Origin: Clostridiales bacterium
GTDB taxonomy: Bacteria; Bacillota; Clostridia; Oscillospirales; Acutalibacteraceae
NCBI GenBank assembly: GCA_012516295.1
Contig: JAAYWU010000129.1
Coordinates: 1 to 9,384 of the forward strand
Length of the DNA: 9,384 bases
Reading direction: 5' to 3'
Positions within the stretch are counted from its first letter, which is position 1. The number at the start of each line of letters is the position of its first letter. The notes under the pieces were generated by a model. The model worked only from the letters and a program-made list of their open reading frames with translations, did not search any database and had not been told where the DNA came from. A program made the translations under genes and the position numbers. Below, piece by piece: positions 1 through 6,352 of the stretch.

Positions 1-315
1 ATAGGCGCCCATTTCCAGATTCTCCTGCACCGTCATTTTCGAAAAAATCCTTCTGCCCTCCGGAACCTGTGCAAGACCCAGCCGTATGATTTTATGCGGC
101 TCGATTGCCATCAGATTGTTGCCGCAGAAGGTAATCTCCCCGCTTTTCGGTTTGACCAGGCCGGAAATGGCATGAAGCGTTGTTGTTTTTCCGGCGCCGT
201 TTGCCCCGATCAGCGTTACAATTTCCCCTTCTGCCACTTCAAAGGAAATATTTTTAATCGCATGGATGGAACCGTAGTAAACATCCAGATTTTTAACGGA
301 CAGCATAACTCCCAT
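1..315 (-). CDS. livF: Branched-chain amino acid ABC transporter ATP-binding protein LivF (3' end beyond window)
   Basis: This is the N-terminal 105 residues of the second ATPase of a LIV-type amino acid importer; the rest lies beyond the left edge. The protein begins MGVMLSVKNLDVYYGSIHA, typical of LivF. Its Walker A motif is GANGAGKT (residues 37-44, Lys43), followed by a stretch ending PEGRRIFSKMTVQENLEMGAY, whose PEGRRIF(S/P)xMTVxENL pattern is characteristic of LivF. The signature, Walker B and H-loop are outside the window. The ATG at 315 was chosen because a GGGGGTGAG element lies just upstream; a second in-frame ATG at 306 has its purine run too close. Only one base separates it from the livG stop (TAA), so translational coupling is likely. 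LivF would pair with LivG on the cytoplasmic face of LivH-LivM and hydrolyse ATP to drive uptake. Confidence 0.93.
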   Translation of the reverse strand, partial: MGVMLSVKNLDVYYGSIHAIKNISFEVAEGEIVTLIGANGAGKTTTLHAISGLVKPKSGEITFCGNNLMAIEPHKIIRLGLAQVPEGRRIFSKMTVQENLEMGAY

Positions 316-316
316 T

Positions 317-1078
317 TTACTCACCCCCAAGATATGCGGCAATGACTTTCGGGTTGCTGCGCACTTCCTCGGCGCTTCCTTCCGCAATAATTCTGCCGTA
401 ATCCAAAACGACGATATGCTCGCAGATTCCCATAACAAAGTTCATATCGTGTTCGATAAGCAGAACCTCAACCTTGAATTTGTCACGGATCAGCGAAATG
501 GTTTCCATCAGTTCCTTTGTTTCCGTCGGGTTCATACCGGCGGCCGGTTCATCCAGAAGCAGCACCTTCGGATTCGCCGCAAGCGCGCGGGCAATTTCCA
601 GCTTGCGCTGCTGCCCGTAAGGAAGGTTCTTCGCCAGATCATCCGCGTGCTCTTCCAGATGAAAGACCTTTAAAAGCTCATATGCACGCTCGGTAACCGC
701 TTTTTCCTCCTTCCAGTAGGAAGGCAGGCGGAAGATTCCCGACAAGACGGAATACTTCATCTGGTAGTTCATTGCAATTTTAACATTATCAATAACGGAA
801 ATATCCTTAAACAGACGGATATTCTGAAAGGTACGGGCAATCCCGTTCTGCGTAATCTGATAAGTCTTTTTCCCGACGATATTCACGCCATCCAGCGAAA
901 TAACGCCCTCTGTCGGCACATAAACATTGGTCAGCAGGTTAAAAACGGTTGTTTTCCCCGCACCGTTCGGCCCGATCAGACCGAAAATTTCGCCCTTCTC
1001 AATCGAAAAATGAACGTCCTGAAGGGCCTGAAGGCCGCCAAAGGCAATGCCTAAATTTTTTGTTTCAAGCACAGGCAT
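317..1078 (-). CDS. livG: Branched-chain amino acid ABC transporter ATP-binding protein LivG
   Basis: This 253-residue ATPase is the first of the LivG/LivF pair that powers branched-chain amino acid import. Visible motifs in order are Walker A GPNGAGKT (36-43, Lys42), Q-loop Gln85 in RTFQNIRLF, signature LPYGQQRKLEIARAL (152-166), Walker B LLLDEP (173-178, Glu177 as the likely catalytic base), and the H-loop His210 in IEHDM. RTFQNIRLF and DEPAAGMNP are typical of LivG and separate it from LivF and from unrelated ATPases. Length is normal for the family (about 250-260). The start ATG at 1078 lies 3 nt after the livM stop and is preceded by AAGGAGGG at good spacing. The C-terminal end EEVRSNPKVIAAYLGGE is also the usual LivG ending. 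Nothing suggests damage. Confidence 0.96.
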   Translation of the reverse strand: MPVLETKNLGIAFGGLQALQDVHFSIEKGEIFGLIGPNGAGKTTVFNLLTNVYVPTEGVISLDGVNIVGKKTYQITQNGIARTFQNIRLFKDISVIDNVKIAMNYQMKYSVLSGIFRLPSYWKEEKAVTERAYELLKVFHLEEHADDLAKNLPYGQQRKLEIARALAANPKVLLLDEPAAGMNPTETKELMETISLIRDKFKVEVLLIEHDMNFVMGICEHIVVLDYGRIIAEGSAEEVRSNPKVIAAYLGGE

Positions 1079-1081
1079 CGG

Positions 1082-2104
1082 TCAACCCTCCTTTTTCGCG
1101 GCATTCTTTTTATTGCCGCCCACAGCACCGCGGATTTTTTCAAAGGCTCCCGTCAGCGAAAACTCGCTGCGCCCCAAAAGGCCCGTCGGGCGGAACAGCA
1201 TGACGCAGATTAATACGACCGAATACAACAGCATGCGGTAATTGGAAAATCCGCGCAGCGCTTCCGGCAGAATGGTCAAAACCCCGGCGGATAGAATGGA
1301 CCCGGTAATGGACCCCATACCGCCCAGTACAACCATAACGAGGATTTCCGTTGAGCGGTTGAAATCGAATTTCGACGGGTCGATCAGGCCGATCTGGTGC
1401 GCGTAAAGTCCACCCGCCACACCGGCGATAAACGCCGCCAGAACGAAGGCGAGCAGTTTATAATAAGTTGTGTGTATGCCGGCCGCCTCCGCCGCAATTT
1501 CATCCTCGCGGATGGCAATAACAGCACGCCCATGGCGGGAGGTTCCAAAAGTAAAATTCAAAAAGATTACAAACACAGCAATAAAGAATATATAGGTAAA
1601 CATCCCCGTAAGGTTATGCCGCGTATTGAGGGACTCCATTCCGTAAAGGCCCTTGGCGCCGTTCGTAATCGTCAGGTTGTTCGCAATAACACGGATGATT
1701 TCCCCAAAGCCGAGCGTAATAATCGCAAGGTAATCGCCCCGCAGCCGCAGCGCCGGGACGCCGATAATAAAGCCGGACAACGCGGCGGCCAGTCCACCGA
1801 TAATCAAAGCAATCGGGAACGAAACCGTAAACGGAAGCTTAACATTCAGCGTAAACAGGGCGGCGGAGTAAGCGCCCACCAGCATGAAGCCGGCATGTCC
1901 CAGAACAAGCTGTCCAAGCAAGCCGGTCACAAGGTTCAAGCTGACCGCAAGAATAATGTTAATGAGCATCATATTGATAATATCGGAATAGTAGCTGTTA
2001 ATCACTCTCTGGGCGATCAGGGTGGATATTCCGAAGTACAAAAGGAATACGATCGCCAGATTTACCAAATAGGAAATCCATTTCTTTTTTGATATACCCA
2101 GCAT
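1082..2104 (-). CDS. livM: Branched-chain amino acid ABC transporter permease LivM
   Basis: This 340-residue integral membrane protein is one of the two permease subunits forming the transmembrane path for branched-chain amino acids. It is hydrophobic almost throughout, with roughly eight to nine likely membrane segments (for example 13-31, 42-60, 94-116, 168-187, 217-235). LivM-type motifs are GQLVLGHAGFMLVGAY (64-79), LRLRGDYLAIITLGFGEIIR (119-138), the cytoplasmic EAA-like coupling loop AIREDEIAAEAAGI (197-210), LGGMGSITGS (260-269) and FRPTGLLG (304-311). The C-terminus is a short lysine-rich tail. The ATG at 2104 lies 3 nt after the livH stop, with a GGGAGAAGG element upstream. A long open frame on the opposite strand (1397-2092) is a shadow of this gene. 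Confidence 0.95.
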   Translation of the reverse strand: MLGISKKKWISYLVNLAIVFLLYFGISTLIAQRVINSYYSDIINMMLINIILAVSLNLVTGLLGQLVLGHAGFMLVGAYSAALFTLNVKLPFTVSFPIALIIGGLAAALSGFIIGVPALRLRGDYLAIITLGFGEIIRVIANNLTITNGAKGLYGMESLNTRHNLTGMFTYIFFIAVFVIFLNFTFGTSRHGRAVIAIREDEIAAEAAGIHTTYYKLLAFVLAAFIAGVAGGLYAHQIGLIDPSKFDFNRSTEILVMVVLGGMGSITGSILSAGVLTILPEALRGFSNYRMLLYSVVLICVMLFRPTGLLGRSEFSLTGAFEKIRGAVGGNKKNAAKKEG

Positions 2105-2107
2105 CCG

Positions 2108-2989
2108 TTACACCTTCTCCCTTGTATTTTTGCCCAAAAGCCCAGTCGGTTTGACCAGAAGGACAATAATCAGAATCCCGAAAACCACCGCATCGGTCAG
2201 GTTGCTGCTGATATAAGCATTCGTCAGGCTTTCCGCAACGCCTAAAAGATAGCCGCCCAGCATGGCGCCCGGAATGCTCCCGATTCCGCCAAGCACCGCC
2301 GCGACAAACGCTTTCAGTCCCAGAAGGCCGCCCATAGCCGGCTTAATCTGGGGATATGTATTGCAGTAAAGCACGGCGCCGACAGCCGCCAAAGCAGAGC
2401 CGATGCCAAAGGTAAACGCGATGGTCGTATTCGTATTAATTCCCATCAGCTTTGCGGCGCCCGCGTCCTCGGAAGTCGCGCGCATTGCTTTTCCGATTTT
2501 CATTTTGTTGACCATAAGCTGAAGTCCTGCCATCATAACGACCGAAACCGAAATATTTATAATTGTGGAAGAGGTCAACTGAACACCGCCGAACTGAAGC
2601 GGGGCAAAAACAAACATCTTCGGCATGGACTTCGGGTCCGAACCGAAGAGCAGCTGGTAAAGATTTTGCAGGAAAATGCTGACACCGATTGCGGTGATCA
2701 GCAGCGAAATCCGGGGTGCGGCGTGCACGAGCAGCCGACGGTAGGCAACGCGCTCAATAAGCACACCGGCGACGCCGCAAAACAGGATCGAACCAAGCAC
2801 CGCCAGCCAGAGCGGTAGATTCATCATGACCAAAATGACAAAAACCGTGTACGCTCCCACCATAATAATATCGCCGTGCGCGAAATTAATAAGCTGTACG
2901 ATACCGTAAACCATACTGTAGCCCAATGCCACCAGAGCATAGATGCTTCCGATGCCAAGGCCGTTGATTACCTGGGATAAGAATTCCAT
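2108..2989 (-). CDS. livH: Branched-chain amino acid ABC transporter permease LivH
   Basis: This 293-residue polytopic membrane protein is the partner permease of LivM. LivH hallmarks are IYALVALGYSMVYGIVQLIN with FAHGD (16-40), the loop IERVAYRRL (78-86), the EAA-like coupling loop AMRATSEDAGAAKLMGI (168-184), AFVAAVLGGIGSIPGAMLGG (227-246) and VKPTGLLG (279-286). About eight hydrophobic segments are visible. I chose the ATG at 2989, giving MEFLSQVINGLGIGSIYAL: it is preceded by AGGAGG with 9 nt spacing. An in-frame TTG at 3013 would add eight residues but would place this Shine-Dalgarno inside the coding region and has none of its own. The gene follows livK after a 114-nt gap containing a stem-loop, and is followed 3 nt later by livM. 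Confidence 0.95.
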   Translation of the reverse strand: MEFLSQVINGLGIGSIYALVALGYSMVYGIVQLINFAHGDIIMVGAYTVFVILVMMNLPLWLAVLGSILFCGVAGVLIERVAYRRLLVHAAPRISLLITAIGVSIFLQNLYQLLFGSDPKSMPKMFVFAPLQFGGVQLTSSTIINISVSVVMMAGLQLMVNKMKIGKAMRATSEDAGAAKLMGINTNTTIAFTFGIGSALAAVGAVLYCNTYPQIKPAMGGLLGLKAFVAAVLGGIGSIPGAMLGGYLLGVAESLTNAYISSNLTDAVVFGILIIVLLVKPTGLLGKNTREKV

Positions 2990-2995
2990 AAACTG

Positions 2996-3004
2996 CACCC
3001 TCCT
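2996..3004 (-). promoter_or_regulatory. livH Shine-Dalgarno sequence
   Basis: On the minus strand this reads AGGAGGGTG. Its AGGAGG core ends 9 nt before the ATG at 2989 and decides that start over the upstream TTG at 3013. The same nine bases are complementary (eight Watson-Crick pairs and one G-U) to the downstream arm of the livK-livH stem-loop, so it could in principle be masked in an alternative RNA fold. Confidence 0.8.
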
Positions 3005-3042
3005 GCAATTCAAAGCCTTTTTCTATCTCGGAAAGAAATCCG

Positions 3043-3072
3043 AAAAGAGGGTGAATTACTTCACCCTCTTTT
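3043..3072 (-). terminator. Stem-loop between livK and livH, possible partial terminator or 3' stabiliser
   Basis: A perfect 13-bp inverted repeat (3043-3055 with 3060-3072) closes a 4-nt loop. In the liv transcript the stem reads AAAAGAGGGTGAA, loop GTAA, then TTCACCCTCTTTT. The terminal four Ts are the only T-run and are followed by CGG, so termination is likely to be incomplete. It starts about 31 nt after the livK stop codon. A hairpin at this place is a common way to make more binding protein than permease: part of the transcripts end after livK, or decay from the 3' end stops there. The symmetric A/T flanks would also allow function in the other direction, but no plus-strand gene is present. 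Confidence 0.7.
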
Positions 3073-3103
3073 TCATTCAAAAATATCTGACTGAGTGAAC
3101 CAA

Positions 3104-4279
3104 TTACTTTTTAAAGTTTTCAACAAACTTATACTTACCGTCTGTAATGGTCGTAATAACCGCTTCTCTGACCGGATTGCGATTTTCGTCAAATGTGGTG
3201 TTCCCGGTAAGTCCCTTGTATTCCAGCGCTTTTAACGCGGAAATAATCTTGTCGGAATCTGTCGAACCGGCCTTGTTAATCGCCGCCGCCATCATGCCCA
3301 TGGCATCATAGCCCAAAACAGCGAACAGGGTCGGATCGGCTTTATAAGTTTCCTTGTATTTCTTCAGGAAATCCTGAAGCTTCGGGTCCGTGCTTTCCGC
3401 GGAATACTGGCTGCAGAAATAGCAGTCCTTAACAGCATCCTGGTTGCTCTTGTCGATTTTCTCAAGAACGCCGTCCCAGCCGTCCGCGCCAAGCAGCTTC
3501 GCTTTCAGGCCGATGTCTTTCGCCTGTACGGCAATCAGCGCAACATCGGAGTAATAAACCGGAATCATAACGACGTCCGGATTGCTCGCCTTAATCTTTG
3601 TAAGCTGGGTTTTAAAGTCCATTGCGCCGGACTGATACGCTTCCTTATTGGTAATGGTAATCACCTCGGACTTCGCGGCCTCTTCAAAAGCGTTTGCCAC
3701 GCCCGTGGAATATTCGTCGCCGTTGTCATAGATGATAGCGGCAGTTTTCGCATTCAGCTTTCTTGCCGCATAGGCCGCCATCAATTCGCCCTGGTACGTG
3801 TCGATAAAGCAGGCACGGAACACGTTGTCGCCCGCCTTGGTAATATCCGCAGCGGTACCGGTCGCGGTAATCATCGGCAAACCGTCTTTTACCGCTTTCT
3901 GTGCAACGGCAATCGTCGGCTTGGAAGTTACGTCGCCAATCAGCGCGACCACCTTGTCATCCTGAACCAGCTTATTATAAGCATTAACGGCTTCAATGGC
4001 GTCGCCCTTTTCATCATAGGGCACATATTCGATCTTCTTGCCCAGAACGCCGCCCGCTTTATTGATTTCATCGACAGCAAGCTTAATTCCGTTATTTGTC
4101 GCAATTCCATAAACGGATACATTGCCGGTCAGCGGAGCAAGCCCGCCGATTTTTACGGTATCGCCGCCCGCAGCATCACCGGAACCCTGGGAACCAGCAT
4201 CTCCCGATTGCGCACATCCTGTCACAGAGGCTGCAACCATCGTCGCCGCAAGCGCAGCCGCCAATAAACGCTTTTTCAT
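3104..4279 (-). CDS. livK: Branched-chain amino acid ABC transporter substrate-binding lipoprotein
   Basis: This 391-residue protein captures branched-chain (or related hydrophobic) amino acids outside the cell and delivers them to LivHM. It has a lipoprotein signal peptide: MKKR, a hydrophobic stretch, then lipobox SVTGC with Cys22 as the lipid-bearing residue. A Gly/Ser/Ala/Asp-rich linker (23-41) follows, then a type I periplasmic-binding fold from VKIGGLAPLTG (42-52) through GIKLAVDEINKAGGVLGKKI (64-83), VVALIGDVTSK (110-120), PMITATGTA (135-143), FRACFIDTYQGELMAAYAA (154-172), a hinge region around IYDNGDEYSTG (183-193) and GADGWDG (264-270). Ser119 and Thr138-Thr142 lie where LivJ-type proteins bind the ligand amino and carboxyl groups (inferred by position). 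The ATG at 4279 has GGGAGG 8 nt upstream. It is the first gene of the liv operon. Odd point: a CYFC pair at 286-289. Exact ligand cannot be read from sequence; livJ would be an equally fair name. Confidence 0.95.
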   Translation of the reverse strand: MKKRLLAAALAATMVAASVTGCAQSGDAGSQGSGDAAGGDTVKIGGLAPLTGNVSVYGIATNNGIKLAVDEINKAGGVLGKKIEYVPYDEKGDAIEAVNAYNKLVQDDKVVALIGDVTSKPTIAVAQKAVKDGLPMITATGTAADITKAGDNVFRACFIDTYQGELMAAYAARKLNAKTAAIIYDNGDEYSTGVANAFEEAAKSEVITITNKEAYQSGAMDFKTQLTKIKASNPDVVMIPVYYSDVALIAVQAKDIGLKAKLLGADGWDGVLEKIDKSNQDAVKDCYFCSQYSAESTDPKLQDFLKKYKETYKADPTLFAVLGYDAMGMMAAAINKAGSTDSDKIISALKALEYKGLTGNTTFDENRNPVREAVITTITDGKYKFVENFKK

Positions 4280-4338
4280 TGTGTTAACCTCCCAAATTCA
4301 AATCTTTACACATTTTAATACCGATTTTTAAATATTTA

Positions 4339-4353
4339 ATGTTTCTGATTATA
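4339..4353 (-). promoter_or_regulatory. Weak CodY-box-like sequence at the liv -10 region
   Basis: The 15 bases TATAATCAGAAACAT on the minus strand match the published CodY consensus AATTTTCWGAAAATT at 10 of 15 positions, with the central TCWGAAA intact. The site overlaps the -10 hexamer, where a repressor would block RNA polymerase. CodY senses branched-chain amino acids in Firmicutes and often controls such transporters, which makes it plausible. Five mismatches in A+T-rich DNA can arise by chance, so this is only a candidate. Confidence 0.25.
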
Positions 4354-4375
4354 CTACTGATATCGCATATTGCAA
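4348..4375 (-). promoter_or_regulatory. Predicted sigma-A promoter of the liv operon
   Basis: On the minus strand a TTGCAA -35 box (4370-4375) is followed after 16 nt by a perfect TATAAT -10 box (4348-4353). Transcription would start near 4341, giving a leader of about 60 nt before the livK ATG at 4279. The leader shows no obvious riboswitch or T-box structure. This is the best promoter match in the spacer and is correctly placed after the opp terminator, so the liv operon is probably an independent transcription unit. Confidence 0.7.
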
Positions 4376-4490
4376 CCTTATATTTGCAATTATGCGTTTA
4401 ATTTTACAGAATCGTTTATTTTACTAGTTTTTATTTACTTTTTTACATTGTAGATTTATTAAATGAAATAAGGTATTGGAAATATTGCAA
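4367..4490 (-). repeat. Three copies of a TTGCAATAT-like motif upstream of livK
   Basis: On the minus strand TTGCAATAT occurs at 4367-4375 (overlapping the liv -35 box) and at 4482-4490, and a near copy TTGCAAATAT occurs at 4380-4389. The two proximal copies are offset by about 14 nt. They may be an operator for an unknown regulator or simply reflect A+T-rich composition. Confidence 0.3.
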
Positions 4491-4584
4491 AATAATCGAT
4501 ATATTATCACTTTAAACCAATAAAGATAGCATTTATGAAGTCGTTCACACTCTGTTCATTCATATACGTTTATTGAATTTGTAC

Positions 4585-4616
4585 AAAAAGGCGCTCCCGA
4601 AAAACGGGAACGCCTT
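4585..4616 (-). terminator. Intrinsic terminator of the opp operon
   Basis: On the minus strand a 12-bp stem (AAGGCGTTCCCG with CGGGAGCGCCTT, one U-G wobble) closes a TTTTT loop (4600-4604) and ends in a run of five Ts. It begins 17 nt after the oppA stop codon. The GC-rich stem and T-run are those of a strong Rho-independent terminator, separating the opp and liv transcripts. Confidence 0.93.
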
Positions 4617-4633
4617 GAAAACGTATTATCCAA

Positions 4634-6286
4634 TCAGCCTTCTACTGTAGCATACATGAAGTAGTCAAAGCCCATCGGATTCTCATAATAGCCTTTTACA
4701 TTCGGATTCATCAGGAAAACACGTGTACGGTAAGTAAGCGGAGCGATCGGCATGTCTCTCATAATGATTTCCTCTGCCTGATGCAGAAGCGGCATTCTGA
4801 CCGTGTTGTCGTCCGTTGACTTAACCTGTGCAATGATCTTATCGTATTCCGGATTCGAGTATTTGGAGCTGTTGTTGCCGCTGTCGGTCACAAACAGGTC
4901 AAGCATGGAAACCGGATCGTTGAAATCAACACCGAACCCGTCGCGGGCGACCTGGTAATTGCCCTTGTTACGGGAATCAATAAACACGGACCACTCCTGC
5001 TGGGAAATTGTGCAGTTAATGCCAAGCTGGGTCTTCCACATATTCTGGATGGCCTCCGCCATTGCGTTGTTCAAAGAAGCAGGGTTTGTAGCATATTCAA
5101 TGGTCGGGAAACCCTTGCCATCCGGATAACCGGCTTCCGCAAGGAGCTTCTTCGCTTCGGCTACATTCTTCTCGTAATCTTCCATGCTAACGGAATAGAA
5201 GTCTTTTCCGGCTTTACGGAATTCCTGTGTAGGCTCAACGTCACGAACACCGAGCGGAACAAATGCGGCTGCAGGTGTCTGTGTTTTCTTCGTAACCGTA
5301 TCCACAAGGTAGCTGCGGTCAATTGCAAGCGATAAAGCCTTTCTTACCTTCGGATTGTCGAAGGGCTTCTTCTTGCAGTTGAAATCAACAAAGTTTGTTC
5401 CAAGGTCCGGTACTTTCTGGAAGTCCGGCTTTGACTGCCACGACGGGATTTCTTCGGCCGGAATGGTATAGCAGAAGCTGATTTCGCCGTTCTGGTAAGC
5501 GGCAAGCCTTGCGCTGTCATCTTCCAGCAAGACAAATTTAATGGTGTCAAGCTTGATTTTATCTTTGTCGTAATAATTCGGGTTCTTCTCTAAAGTGATG
5601 CTTTCCTTATGGCTCCATTCCTTCAACATGAAAGCACCGTTGGAAATATAGGTTTTCGGGCTCTGGGTCCACTTTTCGTTGCCCTCAACAATATCCTTAC
5701 GGAGCGGGAAATAAGCCGAAAAGGAAAGAAGCTCGTCAAAATACGGGCACGGAGCTCTTAAAGTTACAATAAGCGTCTTATCGTCCTGTGCCTTTATGCC
5801 CAGCGTATCCTTGTCTTTTTTACCGGCTGCAATTTCGTTTGCATTGAGGACCGGATCAAAGATATATACATACTGGGATGCGGTTTTCGGATCAACCGCT
5901 CTCTTCCATGCATATTCAAAATCACCTGCGGTTACCGGCTTGCCGTCGGACCACTTAATGTCATCACGAAGGGTAATCGTATACGTTTTGCGATCGCTGC
6001 TGACTTGAATGTCTTTCGCTTGCGCATTCACCGTCTTCTTGTCCGAAGAATACCTTGTCAGGCCTTCAAACAAATGGTTCATCACGGTGGCAACATCGGC
6101 CGCCTGGTTTAAGGCCGGATCCATCGTCAGCGGTTCAGCACCAAGGCTGACGCTCAGTGATTTTGCACCGGCTGCTTCGCTGCTTGTGCCCTCTGCTGCA
6201 GAGGTGCTCGCACCGCCTCCGCATCCGACAAATGCGGAAGAGAAAAGCGCTACTGCAAGTAACATGGAAACTATTCTTTTTCTCAT
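4634..6286 (-). CDS. oppA: Oligopeptide ABC transporter substrate-binding lipoprotein OppA
   Basis: This 550-residue extracellular lipoprotein binds peptides and passes them to the OppBC channel. Signal peptide MRKRIVSM plus a hydrophobic run ends in lipobox AFVGC (Cys22), followed by a Gly/Ser/Ala-rich linker to about 42. The rest is a family 5 solute-binding protein: LGAEPLTMDPALN (48-60), VMNHLFEGLTRY (68-79), the family signature region around YTITLRDDIKWSDGKPVTAG (102-121), YISNGAFMLKEW (213-224), DNPKVRKALSLAIDR (310-324), and the OppA-typical RDGFGVDFNDPVSMLDLF (448-465) and YSNPEYDKII (476-485). Length is usual (530-600). The ATG at 6286 has GGAGGG 9 nt upstream. As last gene of the operon it is separated from oppF by 66 nt with a stem-loop. 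Peptide length and preference cannot be told; a dipeptide-binding role is possible but the sequence looks more OppA- than DppA-like. Confidence 0.95.
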   Translation of the reverse strand: MRKRIVSMLLAVALFSSAFVGCGGGASTSAAEGTSSEAAGAKSLSVSLGAEPLTMDPALNQAADVATVMNHLFEGLTRYSSDKKTVNAQAKDIQVSSDRKTYTITLRDDIKWSDGKPVTAGDFEYAWKRAVDPKTASQYVYIFDPVLNANEIAAGKKDKDTLGIKAQDDKTLIVTLRAPCPYFDELLSFSAYFPLRKDIVEGNEKWTQSPKTYISNGAFMLKEWSHKESITLEKNPNYYDKDKIKLDTIKFVLLEDDSARLAAYQNGEISFCYTIPAEEIPSWQSKPDFQKVPDLGTNFVDFNCKKKPFDNPKVRKALSLAIDRSYLVDTVTKKTQTPAAAFVPLGVRDVEPTQEFRKAGKDFYSVSMEDYEKNVAEAKKLLAEAGYPDGKGFPTIEYATNPASLNNAMAEAIQNMWKTQLGINCTISQQEWSVFIDSRNKGNYQVARDGFGVDFNDPVSMLDLFVTDSGNNSSKYSNPEYDKIIAQVKSTDDNTVRMPLLHQAEEIIMRDMPIAPLTYRTRVFLMNPNVKGYYENPMGFDYFMYATVEG

Positions 6287-6324
6287 AAATTAAATCCCTC
6301 CAGTTTTTTCCAAAAATTCTTTTA

Positions 6325-6349
6325 TTTCAATTTGCTCTGCAAATTAAAA
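6325..6349 (-). other. Stem-loop between oppF and oppA
   Basis: In the transcript, GTTTTAATTTGC pairs with GCAAATTGAAAT around a 3-nt AGA loop. The inner seven pairs are perfect, and the outer part includes G-U wobbles. It starts 3 nt after the oppF stop codon. No T-run follows directly, so it does not look like a simple terminator. It could be an RNA processing or stability element that sets oppA apart from oppCDF, or a weak attenuator. The stem is A+U-rich apart from its top. Confidence 0.5.
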
Positions 6350-6352
6350 CCT

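Larger units (their letters stand above)
4280..4633. other. A+T-rich intergenic region between the opp and liv operons
   Basis: This 354-nt gap is the only long stretch without a gene. Near the oppA side it holds the opp terminator (4585-4616); near livK it holds a promoter (4348-4375) and the livK ribosome binding site. The middle, about 4380-4580, is strongly A+T-rich with no convincing open frame or structured RNA. A 18-codon minus-strand frame at 4507-4563 has no ribosome binding site. Motifs resembling TTGCAATAT recur three times on the minus strand. Confidence 0.85.

Noticed and set aside
584..625. LivG signature LPYGQQ instead of LSGGQ
   Set aside because: LivG proteins normally have a YG-type signature (LxYGxQR), so this is ordinary family variation and not a defect.
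1397..2092. A 231-codon open frame on the plus strand opposite livM
   Set aside because: It lies wholly antisense to an intact, well-recognised livM; its product is rich in Lys, Arg, Asn and Gln, as expected for the complement of a hydrophobic protein, with no recognisable domain.
2886..3080. A 64-codon minus-strand frame spanning the livK-livH gap
   Set aside because: It runs through the hairpin and into livH in another frame, with no protein-like features.
4280..4341. Riboswitch or T-box in the livK leader
   Set aside because: The leader is only about 60 nt, A+T-rich, and shows no T-box sequence, conserved riboswitch core or terminator/antiterminator pair.
4507..4563. An 18-codon minus-strand frame in the opp-liv spacer (MNEQSVNDF...)
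   Set aside because: It has no Shine-Dalgarno and lies upstream of the predicted liv promoter, so it is probably not transcribed; it is not rich in branched-chain codons as an attenuator peptide would be expected to be.
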